A DNA stretch of 64,000 nt from Maricaulis alexandrii. GTDB lineage: Bacteria; Pseudomonadota; Alphaproteobacteria; Caulobacterales; Maricaulaceae. Location: assembly GCF_005871165.1 (NCBI RefSeq), contig NZ_SWKP01000003.1, forward strand, positions 434,001 to 498,000, in the 5' to 3' direction. Position 1 is the first letter of the stretch. Each line of letters begins with the position of its first letter. This document shows, one piece after another, positions 50,092 to 58,910 of this stretch. The notes beneath the pieces were generated by a model. That model saw only the letters and a list, made by a program, of their open reading frames with translations. It did no database searches and was not told where the DNA came from. The position numbers and the translations under genes are program-made.

Positions 50092-50565
50092 ATGAGCGAA
50101 CTCAAGACCGGTGACCTAGCTCCGACTTTCAAACTGCCCGGCGATGGCGGCGAGGATATCGACCTGGCCGACTTCCGGGGTCAAAACGTTGTGCTCTATT
50201 TCTACCCGAAAGACGATACGCCCGGCTGCACAACAGAAGCGATCAACTTCACCGGGGCAAAGGCGGATTTCGAAGCCGCCAACACTGTCATCATCGGTGC
50301 CTCCAAGGATAGCGTGAAACGGCACGATAATTTCAAGGCCAAACATGAGCTGGCCGTGCGTCTCGTCTCCGATCCTGAAGGCGAATTGTGCGAAGCGTAT
50401 GGCGTCTGGGTGCTGAAAAAGCTCTATGGCCGCGAATACATGGGTATTGAGCGCGCCACCTTCCTGATCGATGCCGAGGGCAAGATTGCCAAGATCTGGC
50501 GCAAGGTGAAGGTCAAGGGCCATGCCGAAGACGTGCTGGACGCTGCGCGCGACCTGAATGGCTGA
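50092..50565 (+). CDS. bcp: Bcp-type peroxiredoxin
   Basis: A 157-residue thiol peroxidase of the BCP/PrxQ group that reduces peroxides. The peroxidatic Cys is in DDTPGCTTEAINFTG. The resolving Cys usually found five residues later is replaced by Ile (CTTEAI); one other Cys lies in EGELCEAYGVW. It may thus be a 1-Cys enzyme or use that distal Cys. ATG 50092 follows AGAGGGATAGG. Overlaps the next gene by 8 nt. Confidence 0.93.
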   Translation: MSELKTGDLAPTFKLPGDGGEDIDLADFRGQNVVLYFYPKDDTPGCTTEAINFTGAKADFEAANTVIIGASKDSVKRHDNFKAKHELAVRLVSDPEGELCEAYGVWVLKKLYGREYMGIERATFLIDAEGKIAKIWRKVKVKGHAEDVLDAARDLNG

Positions 50566-51382
50566 CGCCCCCGTCCCGCCTGCCAGCCTGTTCGAGGGTG
50601 CCAAATCCGTTCTGGAAACCGCCGATCCGCGCGACAAGGCCGCCATGGCCCGCGCGGTGGCCGCGGCCTGGCGGGAAAAGGGATTGCCGGTCGGCACCCG
50701 GTTGGACGCGCCGGACCGGCCCAGCCGCCCGGCCGACCCGCAGCTCGTCCCGCCTGGCCAGGTACCCCGGCGGCGGCTTGGCACGCCGGCAGGCCGGGCC
50801 GCCCTGCTGCACGCCATCGCCCATATCGAGCTCAATGCCATCGATCTGGCTTTCGACATGCTGCTGCGTTTCGGCGCCGATCCCCTGATCGCCGAGGACG
50901 ACCGCGCCGGTTTCCTGAGCGACTGGATCAGCGTCGGTGATGACGAGGCCCGCCATTTCATTCTGGTGGAAGACCGTCTGAACGCACTCGACAGTCATTA
51001 TGGCGCCCTGCCCGCTCATGACGGTCTGTGGGATGCGGCGCTCGCCACGGCGGACTCCCTGCCGGCCCGACTGGCCATCGCACCGCTCGTCCTGGAAGCG
51101 CGCGGCCTGGATGTGACGCCCGGCATGATCAACCGGCTGGAATCAACCGGGGATGCAAAAAGTGCCGGTGTTCTCAAGGTGATCTACAATGAAGAAATCG
51201 GCCATGTCGCGACCGGCATGCGCTGGTTCCTGGCGGTTTCCGCAACCCTGAACCAGGAGCCGGAAGCCCACTTCCATGCCCTCGTGACACGTTATTTCAA
51301 AGGCCATCTGAAGCCGCCCTTCAACATTCCGGCGCGGCTTGAGGCCAATTTCCCGCCTGATTACTACGAACCGCTAACCTGA
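50558..51382 (+). CDS. DUF455 ferritin-like protein
   Basis: A 274-residue all-helical protein. The motifs LLHAIAHIELNAIDLAFD, GDDEARHFILVEDRL and VIYNEEIGHVATGMRWF give the His and Glu residues of a ferritin-like di-iron site. DUF455 proteins are found mostly in Proteobacteria and have no proven reaction. Co-transcribed with the peroxiredoxin, so a role in oxidative chemistry or iron is a reasonable guess. Confidence 0.88.
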   Translation: MADAPVPPASLFEGAKSVLETADPRDKAAMARAVAAAWREKGLPVGTRLDAPDRPSRPADPQLVPPGQVPRRRLGTPAGRAALLHAIAHIELNAIDLAFDMLLRFGADPLIAEDDRAGFLSDWISVGDDEARHFILVEDRLNALDSHYGALPAHDGLWDAALATADSLPARLAIAPLVLEARGLDVTPGMINRLESTGDAKSAGVLKVIYNEEIGHVATGMRWFLAVSATLNQEPEAHFHALVTRYFKGHLKPPFNIPARLEANFPPDYYEPLT

Positions 51383-51485
51383 CACGGCGTATCTCTTGCA
51401 TGGTGATGTATTGAATTTGGTCGAGCTTTTGTGTCACATGCTCGCTCAGGGGAATTGGGCGGGTAAACTTTCAGCGGCGTAACGC

Positions 51486-52736
51486 ATGTTTTCACGAGTG
51501 AAAGAAGCGGTTTGGGGTACTGCGCAACGCTGGTTCCCTGACCGTCAGATTTATCACCGAAGCGACGGACAGGTGCGCTATTTCGCAATCTCGTCCGGCG
51601 TTCAGATCGGTGCGCTTCTGACGGCGACCGCGCTGGCCGGCTGGCTCTGCTTCTCCACGGTTTCCGTGGCCTTCCACGGCCGCGCCCTGGCCGCGAAGGA
51701 TGCCGAGCTCGAGCGTGAGCGCATCAACTATCACCGCATGGTCGCCGAAGCGCAGGCCAATGAAGCGACCGTCATCTCCTTCATGGAATCGCGCATGGAG
51801 GAATTCGACCGCACCGCCTATGAATTCCAGATGCGCCACGAGACGCTGCGACAGCTGGTGGACTTCGCCGAACAGCTGACCGGCCAGGATCTCGCCCCGT
51901 CGCCGGAACTGGACGATGGCCGCGTGCTGATGGCCGCCGCCCCGGCCGACCCGACCCCGCGCGAAGCCCGTGACCCTCTGGTCGCCGTTGCCGCCCTCTC
52001 TGACAGCCCGGAAGACCAGATTTCCTACCTGATGGGCGAGCAGGACGCCGTTCTCGCCCAGGCCGAGGATGCGACCGAGGCCCGTCTGCAGAATCTGCGC
52101 GCAGTCCTGCGCCTCACGGGCCTCAATATCGAGGACGTCATCGCCGAGAATCGCGAAGGCGAGGAACGCGGCGGTCCCTATGAGCCGATCTCCGCAAGCG
52201 ACTTCATCAATACGCCCAGCTCCGCCGGTGGCGTCGAGCTGGACGACGTCTTTTCTTCCCGCATTGCCCGGATCGCCGCCCGCCTGCTGGAAGTGGAAGA
52301 GCTGGAAGACTTCATCGACAATGGTCCGCTGGGCGTGCCGATCGGCGTCGCCCATCGCGAGACCTCGCCCTACGGCACGCGCCTTGACCCGTTCACCGGA
52401 CGACCGGCCTCGCATGCCGGCAAGGATTTTGCCGCCTATCGCCGGGCCCCGATCATTGCGTCGGGACCGGGCCGGGTCATTTACGCAGGCTGGCGCTCGG
52501 GCTATGGTCGCACGGTGGAGATTGACCACGGTTACGGCTTTGTCACCCGTTACGGCCATCTCCATGAAATCGCAGTGCGGCGGGGTGATACGGTAGAGCG
52601 CGGTCAACGCATCGGGGGGATGGGTTCGACCGGGCGAAGCACCGCAACGCATCTGCATTATGAAATCTGGTACAATGGGTCGACCATGGACCCGGAACGC
52701 TTACTGAGAGCCGGACGTTATGTTCAACAAGGGTAA
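51486..52736 (+). CDS. lmdC: LmdC-like M23 peptidase partnered with bactofilin
   Basis: A 416-residue single-pass inner-membrane protein. The cytoplasmic N-terminus (about 33 residues) is followed by a transmembrane helix (IGALLTATALAGWLCFSTV), a periplasmic coiled coil (residues 65-120), and a C-terminal LytM/M23 domain. The zinc and catalytic residues are all visible: SHAGKDF (HxxxD), RYGHLHE and THLHYEI (HxH). It would cut peptidoglycan cross-links at a defined place. It overlaps the bactofilin gene by 17 nt, as in relatives where the LmdC peptidase works with BacA to shape stalks or buds. Confidence 0.88.
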   Translation: MFSRVKEAVWGTAQRWFPDRQIYHRSDGQVRYFAISSGVQIGALLTATALAGWLCFSTVSVAFHGRALAAKDAELERERINYHRMVAEAQANEATVISFMESRMEEFDRTAYEFQMRHETLRQLVDFAEQLTGQDLAPSPELDDGRVLMAAAPADPTPREARDPLVAVAALSDSPEDQISYLMGEQDAVLAQAEDATEARLQNLRAVLRLTGLNIEDVIAENREGEERGGPYEPISASDFINTPSSAGGVELDDVFSSRIARIAARLLEVEELEDFIDNGPLGVPIGVAHRETSPYGTRLDPFTGRPASHAGKDFAAYRRAPIIASGPGRVIYAGWRSGYGRTVEIDHGYGFVTRYGHLHEIAVRRGDTVERGQRIGGMGSTGRSTATHLHYEIWYNGSTMDPERLLRAGRYVQQG

Positions 52737-53289
52737 CAAAGACCAACCGCTTTCTGACCTGGGATCCCAGCAGAGTGCCCCCCCGAAAAGGACCGCCATG
52801 AAATCGAAAGCTCCCTCCATTCTCTCCAGCGACCTTGTCCTGACGGGCTCGATCGTTTCCGACGGTGAAATCCAGCTGGACGGCCAGGTCGACGGTGACG
52901 TCAAGGCTGGCTCCCTGATCATCGGCGAAGACGCCGCTGTGAGTGGTGAGGTTCAGGCCGAGACGGTCGTGATCCGTGGCAAGGTGACCGGCAGCGTGCG
53001 CGCCCGTCAGGTGCAGCTCGCCTCCACCGCCCGTATCGAAGGCGACATCGTGCATGCCGCCCTCTCTGTGGAAAGCGGCGCTTTCTTCGACGGTCATTGC
53101 CGCCACTCCAGCGATCCGCTGAAAGACAGCAATGCCCCGGCCGCACCGACGGTCAAGGACACGCCGGCCAAACCGGCCGCATCGTCCAGCAGCGACAGCA
53201 AGCCGGCCGCGGCTTCTTCGAGCAAGAGCCAGGATCCGCTGGGTGATCTGGAACCGCCGATGGCGGCGTCCTCCAAGTCCAGCTTCTAG
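52720..53289 (+). CDS. bacA: Bactofilin
   Basis: A 189-residue cytoskeletal protein. An N-terminal tail (MFNKGNKDQ) may bind the membrane as in other bactofilins. The bactofilin beta-helix spans residues 33-125 (ILSSDLVLTGSIVSDGEIQLDGQVDGDVKAG, repeated hydrophobic-Gly strands). The C-terminus is a Ser/Ala/Lys/Pro-rich tail. It polymerises without nucleotides and recruits cell-wall enzymes, here probably the overlapping M23 peptidase. Confidence 0.93.
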   Translation: MFNKGNKDQPLSDLGSQQSAPPKRTAMKSKAPSILSSDLVLTGSIVSDGEIQLDGQVDGDVKAGSLIIGEDAAVSGEVQAETVVIRGKVTGSVRARQVQLASTARIEGDIVHAALSVESGAFFDGHCRHSSDPLKDSNAPAAPTVKDTPAKPAASSSSDSKPAAASSSKSQDPLGDLEPPMAASSKSSF

Positions 53290-53310
53290 GCTGAACACCT
53301 GACACAAAAG

Positions 53311-53341
53311 AGCCGGCGGTGATCGTCACCGCCGGCTTTTT
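53311..53341. terminator. Bidirectional terminator between bacA and prfB
   Basis: AGCCGGCGGTGA / TCACCGCCGGCT with a 3-nt loop, flanked by AAAAG on the left and TTTTTCG on the right. It ends both convergent transcripts. Confidence 0.88.
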
Positions 53342-53366
53342 CGTGTCCGATTGTCAGGCCGACGGG

Positions 53367-54498
53367 TCAGGCCTCGTCCTGGTCCTCGCCACCGACCCGG
53401 GCCGCCAGGGCCGCCGCCATGAACTCGTCGAGATCCCCGTCCAGCACGCCACCGGTGTTGGAAGTCTCCACATTGGTGCGCAGATCCTTGACCATCTGAT
53501 AGGGCTGCAGGACGTAGGAGCGGATCTGGTGACCCCAGCCGATCTCCGTCTTGGCGTCCGCCTCGGCCTGGGCCGCCGCCTCGCGGGCCTGAAGCTCGAC
53601 CTCATAGACGCGGGCGCGCAGCATGTCCCAGGCCTGGGAGCGGTTCTTGTGCTGGGACCGGTCATTCTGGCACTGGACCACGATCGGCTTTTCCTGTCCC
53701 GGCATGTCATAGGTCAGACGCACGGCGCTATCGGTCTTGTTGACGTGCTGGCCGCCCGCCCCCGATGCCCGATAGGTGTCGGTACGGACCTTGGACTCGT
53801 CGATCTCAACCTCGATGGCATCATCGATGGAGGGGAACACCCCGACGGAGGAGAAACTGGTGTGACGGCGGGCGGAGCTGTCGAAGGGCGAAATCCGCAC
53901 CAGGCGGTGCACGCCGCTCTCCGTCTTCAGCCAGCCATAGGCATTCTCGCCGCGGACCAGGAGGGTGGTGGATTTCAGGCCGGCCTCTTCACCCGCCTGC
54001 TCTTCCATCACTTCCACCTTGTAGCCATGGGCATTGGCCCAGCGCGAATACATCCGTGCCAGCATGGCCGCCCAGTCCTGGCTCTCGGTACCGCCGGCCC
54101 CGGAGTGGATCTCCACGAAGGCATCATTGCCGTCGGCCTCGCCGGACAGGAGGGCTTCCAGCTGAGCGCGGCGCATGCGGTCGGCGAGACGATTGAGACC
54201 GGTGACGGCCTCCTCGACCATCTCCTCATCCTCTTCCATCTCGGCCAGCTCGACGATTTCGACCGTATCGGACAGCTCGGTCTCCGCCTCGCGAATCGTC
54301 GTCATCGCATTGTCGATGCGATTGCGTTCGCGCATCAGGACCTGGGCCTTCTGGGGATCATTCCAGAAGTCGGGATGCTCCGACTGTGCGTTCAGCTCGT
54401 CGAGACGTTTCTGGGCGGTATCCCAGTCAAAGACGCCTCCTCAGCAGGCCAACTGCCTGCTGGATTTCGTCGGACAGGGTCTGGATGTCAGCGCGCAT
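53367..54498 (-). CDS. prfB: Peptide chain release factor 2, with programmed +1 frameshift
   Basis: RF2 of about 376 residues recognises UAA and UGA. Translation starts at ATG 54498; 23 codons later the reading frame meets AGG AGG CGT CTT TGA C, with the in-frame TGA at 54429-54427. A +1 slip at CTT continues as [20 protein letters not shown], 3 nt before CTT, is the internal Shine-Dalgarno-like stimulator. RF2 thereby autoregulates its own level. The downstream part shows the SPF codon-recognition tripeptide ([10 protein letters not shown]) and GGQ in [15 protein letters not shown]. The coding joins are 54498-54430 and 54428-53367. Confidence 0.95.
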
Positions 54499-54560
54499 GG
54501 CGTGGCACCTCACAATTCGAGCGGATGGATCGGCCGGATGGCCGGAACAGGACAGCAGGG

Positions 54561-54588
54561 ATTATAACCGCCCCTGCAGCAAGACAAG
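54561..54588 (-). promoter_or_regulatory. Probable prfB promoter
   Basis: On the minus strand a perfect -10 TATAAT (54566-54561) lies 16 bp downstream of CTTGTC (54588-54583). Transcription would start near 54554, about 55 nt before the prfB ATG. It lies just past the PBP1A stop codon. Confidence 0.55.
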
Positions 54589-54592
54589 ATGG

Positions 54593-57109
54593 TCAGTACA
54601 GACCGCCCAGCCCTTCATCCTCTTCGTCTTCGTCTTCCTCATCCTCCTCCTCGTCGGAACCCTCCGACAGGAGCAGCGCCAGCGGGTCATCGCTGACAGA
54701 CGAGCGGGCGAAGGACAGGCCGCTTTCCTCTTCCTCGGTCTCCCGCGACGGTTCGGTACCGGGGCGGAAGGCTTCCAGGATCACGCCGGACTGGCCCAGC
54801 GCGCCGGGCTCACCGGTCTGGCGGTTGATAGGAACGAGGCGCACGCCTTCGGGAACACGGAAGGGCGCGACGGGGTAATTCTCCAGCGCGACGGACAGGA
54901 AGTCACGTGCGATCGGCGCGGCGACGCGGCCACCGGCCTCGCCCGAACCGAGCTGATAGGGCGTGTCGAAGCCGACATAGACACCGACCACCAGGTCCGG
55001 ACCGAAGCCGACAAACCAGGCATCACGGAAATCATTCGTGGTGCCGGTCTTGCCACCCAGCGGCCGACCCAGCGGACGCAGCGCCGTACCGGTGCCGCGC
55101 TGCACAGCGCCTTCCAGCATGTGGATGACCTGATAGGCCGTCACCGGATCGACAATCTCTTCGCGCATTTCCGGGAAGAGCGGTTCCAGCAGGGCCGGAT
55201 CCCATTCGGCCTGGTCACAGGTGTCACAGGGCAGGACTTCATGGGCGTAGATGGTGGCGCCGCTGCGGTCCTGAACCCGGTCCAGAATGGTCGGCTGGAT
55301 TTCATGGCCCCCATTGATCAGCGCCGCATAGGCCGACACCAGCCGTTCCAGCGTCGTTTCCCCGGCACCGAGCGCCATGGCGAGCACCGGCTCCATGTCG
55401 TCGTAAATGCCGAAGCGTTCGCCGTAATCGACAATCGGCGCCATGCCCATTTCCTGGGCCAGACGCACCGTCATCACGTTCCGGGACAGTTCCAGGCCGA
55501 GACGCAGGGTCGACATGCCGTAATAGCGTTCCGAGTAGTTGGACGGCATATAGAAGCGCTCATCCGCACCGCCGGACGCCACGAAGGGCGCATCCAGGAT
55601 CAGGCTGGCGGGCGTGTAGCCATTATCCAGCGCAGCGGCATAGACGAAAGGCTTGAACGAGGAGCCCGGCTGGCGGCGGGCCTGAGTGGCCCGGTTGAAC
55701 TGGCTGTGCTGGAAGGAATAACCGCCCACCATGGCGAGGACACGGCCGGTATGCGGGTCCATGGCCAGGATACCGCCATTGATTTCCGGCACCTGGCGCA
55801 GGCCATACTGGCCTTCGCTGTAATCTTCCTGATCGGCGATCGACATGACCAGGATGACGTCACCGGCACTCAGGACATCCGAGGGACGCTGGACCAGATC
55901 GCCCAATTCCCCGTCTGGCAAGGTCTCGCGGGCCCATTCCAGGGCCGACATCGGGATTTCACCTTCATTGCCATTAAGCAGTCCGATACGCGCAGATTGG
56001 GCACTGGTTTCCAGAACCACGGCAATCATCCATCCGTCATCGAGATCGCGGGGCGTCTCGATTTCGGCCAGCCGCTCTTGCCAGCCCTCGCCCAGCTCGA
56101 TCGTGTCGAGCGCGCCGCGATAGCCATGGCGGCGATCATAGGCTTCCAGCCCGTCGCGCAGCGCCCGGCGGGCGGCCAGCTGCATATTGGTGTCAAGCGT
56201 GGTGCGGATGGAGAGACCGCCATCATAGAGCTCGTCCTCGCCATACATGGAGAAGACCTGGCGGCGCACATTCTCGACGAAGTATTCGGCGGCCGTATAG
56301 GTGGCACCGGACAGGCGGTCGACGACTTCCAGCGGCTGGGCCTGGGCTTCTTCGGCGGCTTCCGCAGAGATGAAGCCATTCTCGGCCATGCGGGCAAGCA
56401 CCCAGTTGCGGCGCTCGATGGCGGCGGCATGATGGCGCTCGGGATGGTAATTGGCCGGCCCTTTCGGCAGGGCGGCGAGATAGGCGATCTCGTGCAGTTC
56501 CAGCTCGTCCAGGGATTTGCCGAAATAGTTCAGCGCGGCGGCGGCGACGCCGTAGGCGCGGTTCCCCAGATAAATCTCGTTGAGGTAGAGCTCGAGGATC
56601 TGGTCCTTGGTGAAGGCGCGCTCGATCCGGCGCGACAGGACCATTTCCTGCACCTTGCGCTCGATGCGCTGTTCAGAGGAGAGCAGGAAGTTCTTGGCGA
56701 CCTGCTGCGTGATCGTCGAAGCACCTTCCAGGCGGCGGCCATTGATCACATTGGAGACATTGGACAGGGCCGCCCGGATGATACCGCGCAAATCCAGCCC
56801 GCCATGTTCGTAGAAATTCTTGTCCTCGGCCGAAATGAAGGCGTGAACAACATTCTGCGGGATATTGTCGATCGGCACGAAGACGCGGTGTTCGCGCGCA
56901 TATTCGGCAATCAGGAGACCGTCACCGGCATGCACCCGGCTCATCACCGGCGGCTGGTATTCGGCCAATTGCTCGTGATTGGGCAGGTCGTCGGTGACCC
57001 GCACGACATAGACCGCCGCGGCGATGAAGCCGACCACGGCCAGCACAAGCCCCGCTATACCGCCCCAAAGCGCGGTACGCATCATGTTACGCAAAGTGAA
57101 AATCTTCAT
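54593..57109 (-). CDS. mrcA: Penicillin-binding protein 1A
   Basis: An 838-residue class A PBP. It has an N-terminal transmembrane helix (residues 15-37) and a GT51 glycosyltransferase domain (FISAEDKNFYEHGGLDLRGI near residue 93, GASTITQQVAKNFLL, RKVQEMVLSRRIERAFTKDQILELYLN). The transpeptidase domain has the nucleophile SxxK in RQPGSSFKPF near residue 485 and KTGT in LGGKTGTTND. It polymerises and cross-links peptidoglycan. It ends in a run of about 17 Asp/Glu residues before GLGGLY, an unusually acidic tail. Confidence 0.95.
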   Translation of the reverse strand: MKIFTLRNMMRTALWGGIAGLVLAVVGFIAAAVYVVRVTDDLPNHEQLAEYQPPVMSRVHAGDGLLIAEYAREHRVFVPIDNIPQNVVHAFISAEDKNFYEHGGLDLRGIIRAALSNVSNVINGRRLEGASTITQQVAKNFLLSSEQRIERKVQEMVLSRRIERAFTKDQILELYLNEIYLGNRAYGVAAAALNYFGKSLDELELHEIAYLAALPKGPANYHPERHHAAAIERRNWVLARMAENGFISAEAAEEAQAQPLEVVDRLSGATYTAAEYFVENVRRQVFSMYGEDELYDGGLSIRTTLDTNMQLAARRALRDGLEAYDRRHGYRGALDTIELGEGWQERLAEIETPRDLDDGWMIAVVLETSAQSARIGLLNGNEGEIPMSALEWARETLPDGELGDLVQRPSDVLSAGDVILVMSIADQEDYSEGQYGLRQVPEINGGILAMDPHTGRVLAMVGGYSFQHSQFNRATQARRQPGSSFKPFVYAAALDNGYTPASLILDAPFVASGGADERFYMPSNYSERYYGMSTLRLGLELSRNVMTVRLAQEMGMAPIVDYGERFGIYDDMEPVLAMALGAGETTLERLVSAYAALINGGHEIQPTILDRVQDRSGATIYAHEVLPCDTCDQAEWDPALLEPLFPEMREEIVDPVTAYQVIHMLEGAVQRGTGTALRPLGRPLGGKTGTTNDFRDAWFVGFGPDLVVGVYVGFDTPYQLGSGEAGGRVAAPIARDFLSVALENYPVAPFRVPEGVRLVPINRQTGEPGALGQSGVILEAFRPGTEPSRETEEEESGLSFARSSVSDDPLALLLSEGSDEEEDEEDEDEEDEGLGGLY

Positions 57110-57213
57110 TACGCCTTGTGCCCTCTGGCCGCTCTACCCGCTGGACAGACATAACCCAGGAGCATGACACCGAGGCGGCATTATGACCGCTGCGGATTTG
57201 AGATTAAAGCGTT

Positions 57214-58425
57214 TCAGCGCGCCGGAAGTGCAATCGTGTCACTGTCGGCGAACTCGTCATCGCCGCGATTGGCGAAGTAATCGTCAATCCCGGACACGAT
57301 GGACGCCATCTGGCGGCGGCGGGATGAGGCCGAGGTGAGATTGCTTTCATCCGTCCGGTTGGACAGGAAACCCATCTCCACCAGCACAGCCGGGACACGC
57401 GGATCCAGCAGGACAAACAGATTGGCTTGGCGGTGCGGATTGGACAGCAACGGACCGGATCCGGACAGATGCTCCAGCAGGACTTCGGCAAAGGCGGAAG
57501 ACTGGTTGCGCTTCTCGCGCAGTTCCAGCTCGAGCAGGATATGGTTCACTTCGGCCAGCTCGGTGCGGGCATTGTTCTGACGGCCGCGCTGGCGGGCGCG
57601 GTCCTCAGCACGATCATTCAGCGTGTAGACCGCTGCACCGCGCGTATTCGCGCTCGGCGAAGAATCGGCATGCAGCGAGATGAAAAGGTCGGCGCGGGAA
57701 TCAGCCATGACACCGACACGCTGTTCCCAGGACGGATACACATCCCGGTCGCGCGTCAGCAGAACTTCGTAGCGACCGGTCGCTTCCAGCTGACGGCGCA
57801 GCTCGCGGGCGGCTTCCAGAGTGACATCGCTTTCATGCGTGCCCGAACGGCCGATCGTGCCCGGATCATGGCCACCATGACCGGCATCGACCACGATCAC
57901 CCGGCGTTCGCGCTCCGGCGGCACATAGACCGCTTCCACGCGTTCCATGATCAGAGAATCCAGGCTGCCAGCCGACGTGTGACTGAAGCCGGAGGCCGTC
58001 TGGAAAGTGTCTTCGGTGGAGCGCTCGACATCAATCACCAGGCGGTGATTGCCGCCCGGCTCGGCCGGGTCGAGGGCAAACTGGCCGACGATGACAGCCG
58101 GATGCTCCAACTCGAACACGACGCGCGAGGAGGCGGAGGAATTGTTGAAGAAACGGAAGCCGTCGACCAGACCGTGACCGACGCCCTCACCGGCTTCCAG
58201 TCCGCTGACGGACCAGTCCATGTCCGGCAAGTCGACGACGAGGCGGTCGGACAGGCCATCCAGGGTAAAGGCGCGAAAATCGACAGCTTCAGCGGTTTCG
58301 ATCACGACACGGGTCCGGGCACCGTCAACGCCGAAGCGGACATCGCGGACTTCCTGGTCGGCCATTCCCGCCGAACCGAGAAGAGCCGCCCCCAGCATTG
58401 CTGTCATGATCGTTCTGATACGCAT
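57214..58425 (-). CDS. amiC: N-acetylmuramoyl-L-alanine amidase, AmiC type
   Basis: A protein of about 403 residues with a signal peptide. An AMIN domain (residues 25-150) targets it to septal peptidoglycan. The Amidase_3 domain carries VIVVDAGHGGHDPGTIG with a zinc His, ISLHADSSPS with the second His, and VPAVLVEMGFLSN with the catalytic Glu. It cleaves the stem peptide from MurNAc for daughter-cell separation. ATG 58425 is preferred to GTG 58431. It lies 104 bp upstream of the PBP1A gene, same strand, so one cell-wall operon is possible. Confidence 0.93.
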   Translation of the reverse strand: MRIRTIMTAMLGAALLGSAGMADQEVRDVRFGVDGARTRVVIETAEAVDFRAFTLDGLSDRLVVDLPDMDWSVSGLEAGEGVGHGLVDGFRFFNNSSASSRVVFELEHPAVIVGQFALDPAEPGGNHRLVIDVERSTEDTFQTASGFSHTSAGSLDSLIMERVEAVYVPPERERRVIVVDAGHGGHDPGTIGRSGTHESDVTLEAARELRRQLEATGRYEVLLTRDRDVYPSWEQRVGVMADSRADLFISLHADSSPSANTRGAAVYTLNDRAEDRARQRGRQNNARTELAEVNHILLELELREKRNQSSAFAEVLLEHLSGSGPLLSNPHRQANLFVLLDPRVPAVLVEMGFLSNRTDESNLTSASSRRRQMASIVSGIDDYFANRGDDEFADSDTIALPAR

Positions 58426-58745
58426 AGCCACACCATCTATGCCGCAGTGATTCTGTCTACGGCTTTTCGGTCACTCTAACGGCCGGACCTTGACGTTTCG
58501 TTGATGCCCGAGCCAGAAAAGCAACGCAACCACTCAACGGCGAGAGAGCCTTTTCATACCCGTTGGAATGATGCATGTTGCCAAGACCTTGGCGAAACCG
58601 CAGCCGCATGACGGCTGGCCGCGTCCCAAGTCACCCCGGCCGGATATGCATCCCGCCGGCTTCACTATCGCCGCTTCGGTACCCATTTGACAGCCGAAGC
58701 CCCGATCGCCGCGCCCGACGCCCTGAACAAGGTCGGGAGGCGCAC
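58426..58745. other. Intergenic region upstream of rne and amiC
   Basis: A 320-bp gap between the divergent amiC and rne transcripts. It must hold both promoters, but I see none that is convincing: TTGACG (58490) and TTGACA (58687) have no good -10 partner. A 39-codon ORF at 58568 has no ribosome-binding site and is probably chance. Confidence 0.4.
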
Positions 58746-58910
58746 ATGGTAAACGCTGATGCGCGAGGAGCGCCTGATGCACAGTCCGATGACGCAAAGT
58801 CTTGCGACGACAGGCAGCTCCCCGGCCACAGCCCCCCCGCCGCCGCAGGTTTCCAGCTTCACAACCCGGAGCCGGACCATCCTGCAGGCGCGCGCAGGAG
58901 AGACTTTTAA
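58746..58910 (+). CDS. Small ORF translationally coupled to rne
   Basis: A 54-codon ORF starting MVNADARGAPDAQSDDAK. GGGAGG lies 5 nt before its ATG, a better ribosome-binding site than most genes here. Its TAA overlaps the rne ATG by one nucleotide (TAATG). The product is Asp/Ala/Pro-rich with no recognised domain. It could be an upstream ORF that sets rne translation. The frame is open further upstream to 58575, so a longer version cannot be excluded. Confidence 0.5.
   Translation: MVNADARGAPDAQSDDAKSCDDRQLPGHSPPAAAGFQLHNPEPDHPAGARRRDF

Noticed and set aside
58568-58690. A 39-codon ORF in the rne upstream region (MMHVAKTLAKPQPHDGW)
   Set aside because: It has no ribosome-binding site and no overlap with rne, unlike the 54-codon ORF that follows it.
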